From an uncultured Clostridia bacterium (GTDB lineage: Bacteria; Bacillota; Clostridia; TANB77; CAG-508), in the NCBI GenBank assembly GCA_948517135.1, contig CAORJJ010000102.1:1-5545 (forward strand): 5,545 nt of DNA, in the 5' to 3' direction. The notes below the pieces were generated by a model. It searched no databases and was not told the origin of the DNA. It saw nothing but the letters and a program-made list of their open reading frames with translations. The translations under genes and the position numbers were made by a program. The number at the start of each line of letters is the position of its first letter. Position 1 is the first letter of the stretch. Below, one piece after another: positions 1 through 5,545 of this stretch.

Positions 1-4
1 ATAA

Positions 5-736
5 AAAAAGATTAATTACATTAATAATAGCAGGAGTTGTATCTATATTATTGATGAATACTTATTAGGTGAAAATAAATTCGATATAAAAATAGTTTTT
101 GAAGATGATAATATTTTAATTGTAAATAAACCTGATGGATTAGCAGTTACTCAAGATTCTTCAAATACTTCTACTCTTACTTCTATTTTAAAATCAAAAT
201 ATGGAAATAATATTAACCCTTGTCATAGAATTGATAGAAACACAAAAGGTTTAGTAATGTTTGCAAAAAATTCTGAAGCTTTAAATATACTACTTGATAA
301 ATTTAAAAATAAGGAAATTGAAAAACATTATATTACAAAGGTTTATGGAATTCCAAAAAAAACTCATGATATTTTAGAAGCTTATCTTTTTAAAGATAGT
401 AAAAAAAGTATAGTTTATATTTCTGATACTCCAAAAAAAGATTATCAAAAAATAATTACAGAATATACTATAATAAAAAAGGATGCAATCAAAAATATTT
501 CATATCTTGATATTAATTTACATACTGGGAAAACTCATCAGATCCGTGCACATCTTTCGCATATTGGTTTCCCAATTCTAGGTGATGGAAAATATGGTAT
601 TAACGAAGTAAATAAAAAGTTTGGATTTAAAACTCAAGAATTATATAGCTATATTTTAAAATTTAATTTTAAAACTGATAGCGGAATTCTTAATTATCTA
701 AATAATAAAGAAATAAAAAATAAAGAAGTACTATAA
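5..736 (+). CDS. RluC/RluD-family 23S rRNA pseudouridine synthase, 5' partial
   Basis: This enzyme isomerises specific uridines of large-subunit rRNA to pseudouridine in the cytoplasm. The open frame runs from 5 to the TAA at 734-736. The catalytic-domain opening reads FEDDNILIVNKPDG (from about 101). The catalytic motif HRIDRNTKGLV follows, with the active-site Asp at 233-235. The C-terminal uridine-binding motif TGKTHQIRAHL and the block GFPILGDGKYG lie at about 527-600. The ATG at 257 cannot be the start, because it falls after the catalytic Asp. No ATG, GTG or TTG exists in frame upstream, and a TAA sits in frame at 2-4. The stretch CIYIIDEYLLG just before the catalytic domain resembles the end of an N-terminal S4 domain, so most of that domain is missing or lies upstream in another frame. 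About 228 catalytic residues are present, a normal size for that domain. The exact target uridine (RluC-like or RluD-like) cannot be told from here. The family call is secure; the 5' end is not. Confidence 0.85.
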   Translation, partial: KKINYINNSRSCIYIIDEYLLGENKFDIKIVFEDDNILIVNKPDGLAVTQDSSNTSTLTSILKSKYGNNINPCHRIDRNTKGLVMFAKNSEALNILLDKFKNKEIEKHYITKVYGIPKKTHDILEAYLFKDSKKSIVYISDTPKKDYQKIITEYTIIKKDAIKNISYLDINLHTGKTHQIRAHLSHIGFPILGDGKYGINEVNKKFGFKTQELYSYILKFNFKTDSGILNYLNNKEIKNKEVL

Positions 737-751
737 TGTACTTCTTTTTTT
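722..751. terminator. Bidirectional intrinsic terminator between convergent genes
   Basis: A perfect 10-bp stem, AAAGAAGTAC (722-731) with GTACTTCTTT (738-747), closes the 6-nt loop TATAAT. On the plus strand the stem runs into a seven-T tract (745-751). On the minus strand it is followed by A and then six T (complement of 715-720). It can therefore end transcripts of the pseudouridine synthase and of the membrane-protein gene. The palindrome contains the last codons and stop codons of both genes. The stem has only three G/C pairs in ten, so strength is inferred rather than certain. Confidence 0.8.
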
Positions 752-2440
752 CCAATCTCTTATAATATATATTATTAATATTAGAATTGTTATTGTTGTT
801 ATACTATAACAAATTGCTTGAATAACAGTCATTTTATATTCAACAGTTATTTTTCCTGTTAATTTCTGCTCTGATTTTATAAGAACATGTCCATTTTTAT
901 CATTTTTAACAACTTCAAGTTCTGTTTTATTACCATCTGTATCATTTATATGAGCTTTATATCCTTTATAATAAGTAAGTGGTACACTTATCTCCATATC
1001 TAAATTTTCTTCTTTATATTCAAATTCTATTCTTGAACCTGTTTGTGAATAATCTATCTTTTTTTCTTTATCATGTATATTATATAATGATAAATCCTCT
1101 AAATCTGAATTCACTGGCAAATATTCTGCATTACCAGCTTCATGTTCAATTCCTTCAAATAAATTATCTACTGTTTGATATATATCAGGATTGAAATTTA
1201 ATCTTACAGAACTTAGTACATATCCAGATATTATTAAAATTACTAAACTTAAAATTATTACTGCATCTCTTTTATTTGTAACTACTTCATAGAATGACTT
1301 TGCACCAATAAATGAAAAACATATTGTTGGTATAAAGTTTAATCTAAATGGAAATTGAAGTATATTTAAAAATTCAAACTTTTCCCAAGGAAATAGTGTT
1401 GTTGTCATAAAATATGAAATAACCCCTAAACAAAATACCTGTATTTCAAATCGATTCTCTTTATAAGTTAATCCTTTTCTACATAAAATTAATCCTGAAA
1501 GTATAAGTAGTATTGCACCAACTCCTTCAGACATACCATCATTTCTTGTTGTTGAGTTTACTGCATAACCACTTTTTAAATTACTTCCTAATACCATACT
1601 TAATGCAGTTGAACGTTCTTTTACAACTTCTGATGATTCAATTGATTTTCCATCAATATAAAATGTATCATTTAACTTTTGTTCAAGCATTGGGCCAAAA
1701 AATCCAATACATAAAATTACTGCTAAAATTGCTGCAATTACTAAATTTAAAAATCTCTTTTTGTCTTTAAATATTTTATCAACATTGAATATACATATTA
1801 ATAATATTACTGGTATAAGCATTACAAATGTTAAAACATGGCTATTAGCAACTCCAAATAAACCAATAGCTATTATCCACCATTTTTTGTTTTCTCCAAA
1901 AATTATTTCATATAAACCATATAATATTAATGGAACAAATATAAATGATAAAATTTCTCCTAATGCTCCTCTTACATAAATATCTGTTAATCTATATAAT
2001 GAAAATACATATAAAATGCTTGCAAGCCATGCAATTTCCTTTTTCTTAAAAATACCTTTGCTAGATATATACATTGATATAAACGTAAAAAAAGTAATTA
2101 TAATTAAAAACAATTTATAGGCTGTAAGTACATGCAAATGTAAAACAGACATTATAATCGCTGGTATGTATAAAAAGATTTCAGGATAGAAAATAGAATT
2201 TGCATATCCCAATTTTTTTAAAAGACCTGAATGAATAAGTGATGGAAATATTTTTAAATCTATATTTTTTGATATTTCTCTAATCCTATTTAAATGATAT
2301 CCTAAATCATGTGTATATATAAGCATATTATTTAAGTATGATTGGCACGCAAATATAGAAATTGCAAATACTATAATTGCAAACTTTAATATATTAAATA
2401 TATTATCTCTCATTTCTTTTTCTATTTTAATTTTTTTCAC
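731..2440 (-). CDS. Polytopic PTPS-related/YfhO-like membrane protein, putative GT-C-type glycosyltransferase
   Basis: This 569-residue integral membrane protein has about 11-13 hydrophobic segments by eye. The first is near residues 16-36, the rest fall mostly between 84 and 411, and a last one at about 539-561 is followed by a short basic tail. After the first segment comes THDLGYHLNRI (43-53), an acidic residue in the first outer loop as in GT-C enzymes. Next are GYANSIFYPEIFLYIPA (78-94), VRGALGEILSFIFVPLILYG (156-175) and QFPFRLNF (362-369). These match the pattern I know from the membrane family labelled '6-pyruvoyl-tetrahydropterin synthase related' and from YfhO-like proteins; the pterin name is historical and no pterin enzyme is implied. 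A soluble beta-rich region at about 415-535, with PLTYYKGYKA, is probably extracytoplasmic. Proposed role: transfer of a sugar from a lipid-linked donor to an envelope polymer; donor and acceptor are unknown. The start is GTG at 2438-2440, set by GGAGG six bases upstream; the next ATG (codon 10) lacks such a site. The gene is the last of the minus-strand cluster. Confidence 0.72.
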   Translation of the reverse strand: MKKIKIEKEMRDNIFNILKFAIIVFAISIFACQSYLNNMLIYTHDLGYHLNRIREISKNIDLKIFPSLIHSGLLKKLGYANSIFYPEIFLYIPAIIMSVLHLHVLTAYKLFLIIITFFTFISMYISSKGIFKKKEIAWLASILYVFSLYRLTDIYVRGALGEILSFIFVPLILYGLYEIIFGENKKWWIIAIGLFGVANSHVLTFVMLIPVILLICIFNVDKIFKDKKRFLNLVIAAILAVILCIGFFGPMLEQKLNDTFYIDGKSIESSEVVKERSTALSMVLGSNLKSGYAVNSTTRNDGMSEGVGAILLILSGLILCRKGLTYKENRFEIQVFCLGVISYFMTTTLFPWEKFEFLNILQFPFRLNFIPTICFSFIGAKSFYEVVTNKRDAVIILSLVILIISGYVLSSVRLNFNPDIYQTVDNLFEGIEHEAGNAEYLPVNSDLEDLSLYNIHDKEKKIDYSQTGSRIEFEYKEENLDMEISVPLTYYKGYKAHINDTDGNKTELEVVKNDKNGHVLIKSEQKLTGKITVEYKMTVIQAICYSITTITILILIIYIIRDWKKRSTL

Positions 2441-2446
2441 TATTTT

Positions 2447-2451
2447 CCTCC
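2447..2451 (-). promoter_or_regulatory. Ribosome binding site fixing the GTG start of the GT-C-like gene
   Basis: The minus strand reads GGAGG, six bases (AAAATA) and then GTG at 2440. The motif and spacing are near ideal and justify the non-ATG start. The site lies six bases after the intercistronic hairpin, so folding of that hairpin could affect ribosome access. Confidence 0.8.
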
Positions 2452-2457
2452 AAAACT

Positions 2458-2495
2458 TTAATAGCAGACAAATCCTTTATATTGTCTGCCATTAA
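2458..2495 (-). promoter_or_regulatory. Intercistronic stem-loop between the SGNH hydrolase and GT-C-like genes
   Basis: In the minus-strand RNA, UUAAUGGCAGACAA pairs with UUGUCUGCUAUUAA over 14 positions, closing a 10-nt loop UAUAAAGGAU. One pair is G-U (positions 2490 and 2463). On the plus strand this would be an A-C mismatch, so the fold favours the direction of the operon transcript. It starts three bases after the hydrolase stop codon and ends six bases before the next gene's GGAGG. The downstream sequence AGUUUUGGAGG has only four U, so it is at best a leaky terminator. A 3'-end stabilising, processing or attenuating element is equally possible. Confidence 0.6.
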
Positions 2496-2498
2496 TAA

Positions 2499-3236
2499 TT
2501 ATAATTCTTCTAAATTTTCTAAGATATATGGAGTTATCATCTGATAACCTTCTTCTTTTAAATGAATGTAGTCATCTTGTCTATACTTGGTTTCAGTTCC
2601 AACAAATTTGTTAGTTACATCGATATAAGATACATTCATTTTTTTGCATACTTCTTTTATTTGACTATATAATGTATCTCTTCTTTCTTTCATTTCTGGC
2701 TTTTTAGATTCATCTAAAGTTATTTTATCTATTGTTGCATCATCTATTAAAAACATATTTAAGTAACATATTTTAGAATCTGGAAATTTATTTTCTAGTG
2801 TATTAATAATTTCTTCAAAATCTCCTATTACAGTATTTGAATCAGATTTTCCTTCCTTGTTTGCAATTCCAATTTCTTTTTTGACGTCATTACTTAGAAA
2901 GCCAAGTCCATATACAATAATATCATTTGCGCCACCTTCTATAACTATTATATCAGGATTTCCTTTCAAGCTTTTTGCTTGATTTAATATTATCATATTA
3001 CCTGTACCAGTATTATTTGCAATAGTTGCTCCACTTTTAGAATTATTTATTAGTTTTGAATTTGGAACTAAATTCTGAAAATAATATTCAAAACTCCTAT
3101 CACTATTTCCCTGTCCTGACATTAATGAATCACCTAAAAAAGCTATTGTTTTTCCATCTAATTCATTATCTGATATATTAGAAATTATTACTATTAAAAT
3201 TACTAAACTTATACAGACAATTATTACTTTTTTCAT
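2499..3236 (-). CDS. Membrane-anchored SGNH/GDSL-type hydrolase
   Basis: A 245-residue esterase-type hydrolase of the SGNH superfamily. Residues 2-3 are Lys and residues 4-20 form one hydrophobic segment with no lipobox Cys or clear cleavage site, so it is probably an N-terminal anchor with the enzyme outside the cell. The family blocks are all present: block I IAFLGDSLMSG with nucleophile Ser37, block II Gly69 (SKSGAT), block III GGAND (101-105) with oxyanion Asn104, and block V DYIH with Asp222 and His225 near the C-terminus. The nucleophile lies only about 17 residues beyond the membrane segment, so the substrate is likely at or near the membrane. Family members remove acyl or acetyl groups from lipids, sugars or peptidoglycan; the substrate here cannot be read from sequence. 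The ATG at 3236 is preceded by GGAG with 5-base spacing. It lies 25 bp after ftsH and is probably co-transcribed with it. Family call firm, substrate unknown. Confidence 0.85.
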   Translation of the reverse strand: MKKVIIVCISLVILIVIISNISDNELDGKTIAFLGDSLMSGQGNSDRSFEYYFQNLVPNSKLINNSKSGATIANNTGTGNMIILNQAKSLKGNPDIIVIEGGANDIIVYGLGFLSNDVKKEIGIANKEGKSDSNTVIGDFEEIINTLENKFPDSKICYLNMFLIDDATIDKITLDESKKPEMKERRDTLYSQIKEVCKKMNVSYIDVTNKFVGTETKYRQDDYIHLKEEGYQMITPYILENLEEL

Positions 3237-3241
3237 AAATT

Positions 3242-3245
3242 CTCC
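3242..3245 (-). promoter_or_regulatory. Ribosome binding site of the SGNH hydrolase gene
   Basis: GGAG on the minus strand lies five bases (AATTT) before the ATG at 3236, inside the 25-bp gap after ftsH. There is no room for a separate promoter plus terminator here, which supports co-transcription. Confidence 0.7.
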
Positions 3246-3261
3246 ATTTTAATCATTTGTA

Positions 3262-5091
3262 TTATTCAAAAAATTTTTCAAATTCTTCACTTGTAATTTT
3301 TTCTTTTTCAAGTAACTCTTTAGCTACCTTATCTAAAATATCCATATTAGCTGATAAAATTTCCTGTGCTGTTCTATATGCATTGTCTATTAATATTTGA
3401 ATTTGATTTCCAACTTCATCAATTACTTTTTCTCCAAAAATTTGAATTTCATATGGATCATCTACTTTTAATGAGATTGGACCTAATTTATCATCCATAC
3501 CATATACTGTAAGCATATCTTTTGCAATTCCAGTTGCAACTTCTATATCATTACTTGCACCTGTTGAAATTTCATTTAAAGCAATTTTTTCAGCAGCTCT
3601 ACCACCCATTAAAGCAACCATCTTTTCTAATAATTCTGTTTTTGATACATAGAATTTATCTTCAGTTGTTTTATACATTGTATATCCACCAGCTAATCCT
3701 CTTGGAATTATTGATACTTCTTTAACCTCTGTTTGAGTTGGTAAAAACTTACTAACAACAGCATGTCCAGCTTCATGATATGCTGTTAATTTTTTATCTT
3801 TATCTGAAATTACTCTGTTTGTTTTCTCAAGACCTACTGTTATTTTCTTAACAGCATTTTCTATATCCATATTAGTAATTGCATCATGATTATTTCTAGT
3901 AGCAATTATTGCTGCTTCATTTAATACATTAGCAAGTTCTGCTCCTGTAAATCCTGCTGTATCACCTGCAATTGATTTGAAATCAACATCATCTGCAATT
4001 TTTTTATTTGCACTATGAAGTTTTAATATTGCTTCTCTTCCATTCAAATCTGGTGCTGGAACTGTAATTTGCCTATCAAATCTTCCTGGTCTTAATAAAG
4101 CTTTATCTAACATTTCAGGTCTATTTGTTGCAGCTAAAACTATAATTGTTTCATTTGTTTCAAAACCATCCATTTCAACCAATAATTGATTTAATGTTTG
4201 ATTATTTTCTGTTTCTGAACCACTATTACTTGTTCTTCTAGAACCTATTGCATCAATTTCATCTATAAAAATAATACATGGTGCAATCTTTTTTGCTTTA
4301 TCAAATAATTTTCTAACTCTTGATGCACCCAAACCTGCGAACATTTCTATAAATTCAGAACCACTCATTGAAATAAATGGAACTCCTGCCTCTCCAGCAA
4401 TTGCTTTTGCAATTAATGTTTTTCCTGTTCCTGGTTTTCCATATAATAATATACCTTTAGGAATTTTTGCTCCCATATCTAAATACATTTGTGGCTTTTT
4501 CAAAAAATCAACAATTTCTATTAACTCACCTTTTTCTTCATCTAAGCCTGCAACATCATCAAATCTAACATCTGGTTTACTTCCGTCTTCTCCACCATAA
4601 ACTTTTCCGCTATCTCCACCTAGTCCTTGCATTTTAATTATCATGAACATTAATACAACTAATAAAATTGTTGGTAACAAAGAAAATACTGAATCTGTAA
4701 TTCTTAAAAATACATTAACAGGTTCTTGTTTTAAATTAATTTCTATTCCATCTTTATCTACTTTATCTTGTATCAATTCTGTAAAAGCTTGTATACTTGG
4801 AACTAATACTGTCTTTTGCCTTTCTTTTTCTTCGCCTTCTCCTACCATTGTAACAGTAATTGAATTACTTCCAGTTGTCATTTCAATTTTTTCAATTTTC
4901 TTTTCATTAATAGATGTTATTAATTCTGTATATGCAAGCTCTTTTTCTTCTGTATCTTCTTTCAAATTATTAAAATAAAAGAAAACTCCTGTGGCTACAA
5001 TACATGCAACTAATAAAATAACTAATATGATTGATTTTACTAACTCTTTCTTCTTTTTATTTTCTTTTGGTTTTTCATTGTCTTTTTTCAT
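3262..5091 (-). CDS. ftsH: ATP-dependent zinc metalloprotease FtsH
   Basis: This membrane-anchored hexameric AAA+ protease degrades unassembled or damaged membrane proteins and selected regulators. At 609 residues it is within the family range and lacks a long C-terminal tail. A Lys-rich N-terminus is followed by TM1 (about 19-40), an external domain (about 41-133) and TM2 (about 134-154). The AAA+ module has Walker A GKPGTGKT (218-225), pore loop MFAGLGA (250-256) with Phe251, Walker B IIFIDE (273-278) and the second region of homology ATNRP...RPGRFDR with arginine fingers Arg337 and Arg340. The protease domain has HEAGH (439-443), with zinc-binding His439 and His443 and catalytic Glu440, and a third ligand Asp515 in STGASND. 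All catalytic residues are intact, so the enzyme should be active. Deviations from the usual sequence are Walker A GKPG instead of GPPG and pore loop FAGLG instead of FVGVG. The ATG at 5091 is set by AAGGAA about nine bases upstream. It lies between a DUF1189-like gene (22 bp upstream) and the SGNH hydrolase (25 bp downstream). Confidence 0.97.
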   Translation of the reverse strand: MKKDNEKPKENKKKKELVKSIILVILLVACIVATGVFFYFNNLKEDTEEKELAYTELITSINEKKIEKIEMTTGSNSITVTMVGEGEEKERQKTVLVPSIQAFTELIQDKVDKDGIEINLKQEPVNVFLRITDSVFSLLPTILLVVLMFMIIKMQGLGGDSGKVYGGEDGSKPDVRFDDVAGLDEEKGELIEIVDFLKKPQMYLDMGAKIPKGILLYGKPGTGKTLIAKAIAGEAGVPFISMSGSEFIEMFAGLGASRVRKLFDKAKKIAPCIIFIDEIDAIGSRRTSNSGSETENNQTLNQLLVEMDGFETNETIIVLAATNRPEMLDKALLRPGRFDRQITVPAPDLNGREAILKLHSANKKIADDVDFKSIAGDTAGFTGAELANVLNEAAIIATRNNHDAITNMDIENAVKKITVGLEKTNRVISDKDKKLTAYHEAGHAVVSKFLPTQTEVKEVSIIPRGLAGGYTMYKTTEDKFYVSKTELLEKMVALMGGRAAEKIALNEISTGASNDIEVATGIAKDMLTVYGMDDKLGPISLKVDDPYEIQIFGEKVIDEVGNQIQILIDNAYRTAQEILSANMDILDKVAKELLEKEKITSEEFEKFFE

Positions 5092-5100
5092 ATCTACTCA

Positions 5101-5108
5101 TTCCTTCT
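5101..5108 (-). promoter_or_regulatory. Ribosome binding site of ftsH
   Basis: The minus strand reads AGAAGGAA, ending nine bases before the ATG at 5091. It lies in the 22-bp gap after the upstream gene's stop. That gap has no space for a separate promoter, so ftsH is probably translated from a message that begins beyond the right edge, unless a promoter lies inside the upstream gene. Confidence 0.7.
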
Positions 5109-5113
5109 ATTAA

Positions 5114-5545
5114 TTATATTTCTGAACCATCTGGCTCGTTATTTTCATCAATAACTGGAGTATCCTCTTTTTCAGAATCATCCTTTTTTTCATCTGTATT
5201 TTTTTCTTGATTTTTCTTAGATTCTTCTTCTAACTTTTCTTCAGCTTCTTCTTTCACTTGTTTTTGTACTTCAGCAATCATTTGAAGCTCTTGCTGTTGT
5301 CTTATAAGATCTGACTTTATCATAAAAATTGCTGTAAAAATATATACACAAGAAATTAGCATATAGAAAATTGAAAAATATTTTATATAAAATCCTGTTA
5401 ATAAATTTAATATCATATAACTTGCATGTAATATATTAGGAAATGTAACTGAATATATAGCTAAAATTATTAAAGTTTTTGCTGGACATCTAACTCTCGC
5501 AAAACTACAAGCAATACTACCAAATATAGCAACCACTATCATATC
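5114..5545 (-). CDS. DUF1189-like integral membrane protein, C-terminal part
   Basis: Only the C-terminal 143 or so residues are in the window. The frame stays open through the edge (the codon before the Met at 5542 is GAT), so that Met is probably internal. Three to four hydrophobic stretches cover roughly residues 1-78. Among them, LIILAIYSVTFPNIL and the following FYIKYFSIFYMLIS resemble the C-terminal part of DUF1189 proteins, a membrane family of unknown function in Bacillota that I recall at about 250-270 residues. I recognise this by pattern only. From about residue 80, a Gln/Glu/Lys-rich helix (IRQQQELQMIAEVQKQVKEE) is probably a coiled coil. An Asp/Glu/Lys-rich, likely disordered tail of about 40 residues ends in GSEI. 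The tail is most likely cytoplasmic, though topology is not proven. No enzyme motif is visible. It lies 22 bp upstream of ftsH, same strand and probably same transcript, so a membrane-protein substrate or partner of FtsH is conceivable but unsupported beyond position. Confidence 0.55.
   Translation of the reverse strand, partial: DMIVVAIFGSIACSFARVRCPAKTLIILAIYSVTFPNILHASYMILNLLTGFYIKYFSIFYMLISCVYIFTAIFMIKSDLIRQQQELQMIAEVQKQVKEEAEEKLEEESKKNQEKNTDEKKDDSEKEDTPVIDENNEPDGSEI

Noticed and set aside
1..68. A small hydrophobic peptide (KKRLITLIIAGVVSILLMNTY) ending at 66-68, as a separate membrane microprotein.
   Set aside because: No start codon is visible, and the sequence is better explained as the upstream part of the pseudouridine synthase read before a frame change. 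It cannot be excluded without upstream sequence.
257..736. A 159-residue gene starting at the ATG at 257.
   Set aside because: This start falls after the catalytic HRID motif (Asp at 233-235) and after the conserved VNKPDG block in the same frame, so it is an internal Met of a longer gene.
732..737. A perfect TATAAT that could be a -10 promoter box.
   Set aside because: It is the loop of the terminator palindrome, and nothing like TTGACA lies about 17 bases upstream on the plus strand.
1232..1251. A 20-base exact direct repeat shared with 3192-3211.
   Set aside because: Both copies encode SLVILI in hydrophobic segments of two membrane-associated proteins. With this codon bias and A+T richness, chance is sufficient; there are no flanking repeats or mobile-element features.
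979..1979. Plus-strand open frames inside the large membrane-protein gene (979-1194, 1513-1770, 1761-1979).
   Set aside because: They are antisense shadows, rich in Leu, His and Tyr as expected from the complement of A+T-rich membrane-protein codons, with no recognisable motif.
2458..2495. The intercistronic stem-loop as a standard intrinsic terminator.
   Set aside because: On the minus strand it is followed by AUUAAAGUUUU and then GGAGG, without a U tract directly after the stem. I list it as a regulatory structure of unknown role instead.
2441..2498. A separate promoter for the GT-C-like gene in the gap.
   Set aside because: AT-rich boxes such as TATAAA and TATTAA occur, but none has a good -35 at the right spacing, and the gap is mostly occupied by the hairpin and ribosome binding site.
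3522..4978. Plus-strand open frames within ftsH (3522-3725 and 4643-4978).
   Set aside because: They are antisense to well-conserved ftsH coding sequence and have no family resemblance.

Overview
The window is very A+T-rich DNA, uses the standard genetic code (the two adjacent Trp codons near 1877-1882 read as TGG, and no gene needs TGA as a sense codon), and carries strong GGAG-type ribosome binding sites. With a DUF1189-like membrane protein beside FtsH, this points to a low-GC Bacillota, most likely an uncultured or host-associated Clostridia-type genome. That assignment is inferred from general character and not from a marker gene.

Layout. From the right edge leftwards, four minus-strand genes are packed closely: (1) the C-terminal part of a DUF1189-like membrane protein with a long charged tail, cut by the window edge; (2) after 22 bp, a complete ftsH, the membrane-anchored AAA+ zinc protease; (3) after 25 bp, a membrane-anchored SGNH/GDSL-type hydrolase; (4) after a 58-bp gap holding a strong hairpin, a 569-residue polytopic membrane protein of the PTPS-related/YfhO-like type, which I place with GT-C-like envelope glycosyltransferases. 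Gene 4 starts at GTG behind a good GGAGG. On the left, a plus-strand RluC/RluD-family 23S rRNA pseudouridine synthase converges on gene 4. The two coding regions overlap tail to tail by 6 bp inside a perfect 10-bp palindrome that can serve as a bidirectional terminator.

The minus-strand genes look like one transcription unit whose promoter lies beyond the right edge. FtsH handles membrane-protein quality control. The SGNH hydrolase and the GT-C-like protein suggest modification of an extracytoplasmic glycan or lipid-linked polymer. The hairpin between genes 3 and 4 may set the relative expression of the last gene.

There is no tRNA, rRNA, CRISPR array, insertion sequence or prophage, and no intergenic stretch longer than 58 bp. 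I found no convincing new defence or mobile system. The points most worth a second look are the broken or shifted 5' end of the pseudouridine synthase, the terminator built from two overlapping gene ends, the intercistronic hairpin with a Shine-Dalgarno-like loop, and variant residues in otherwise invariant FtsH motifs.
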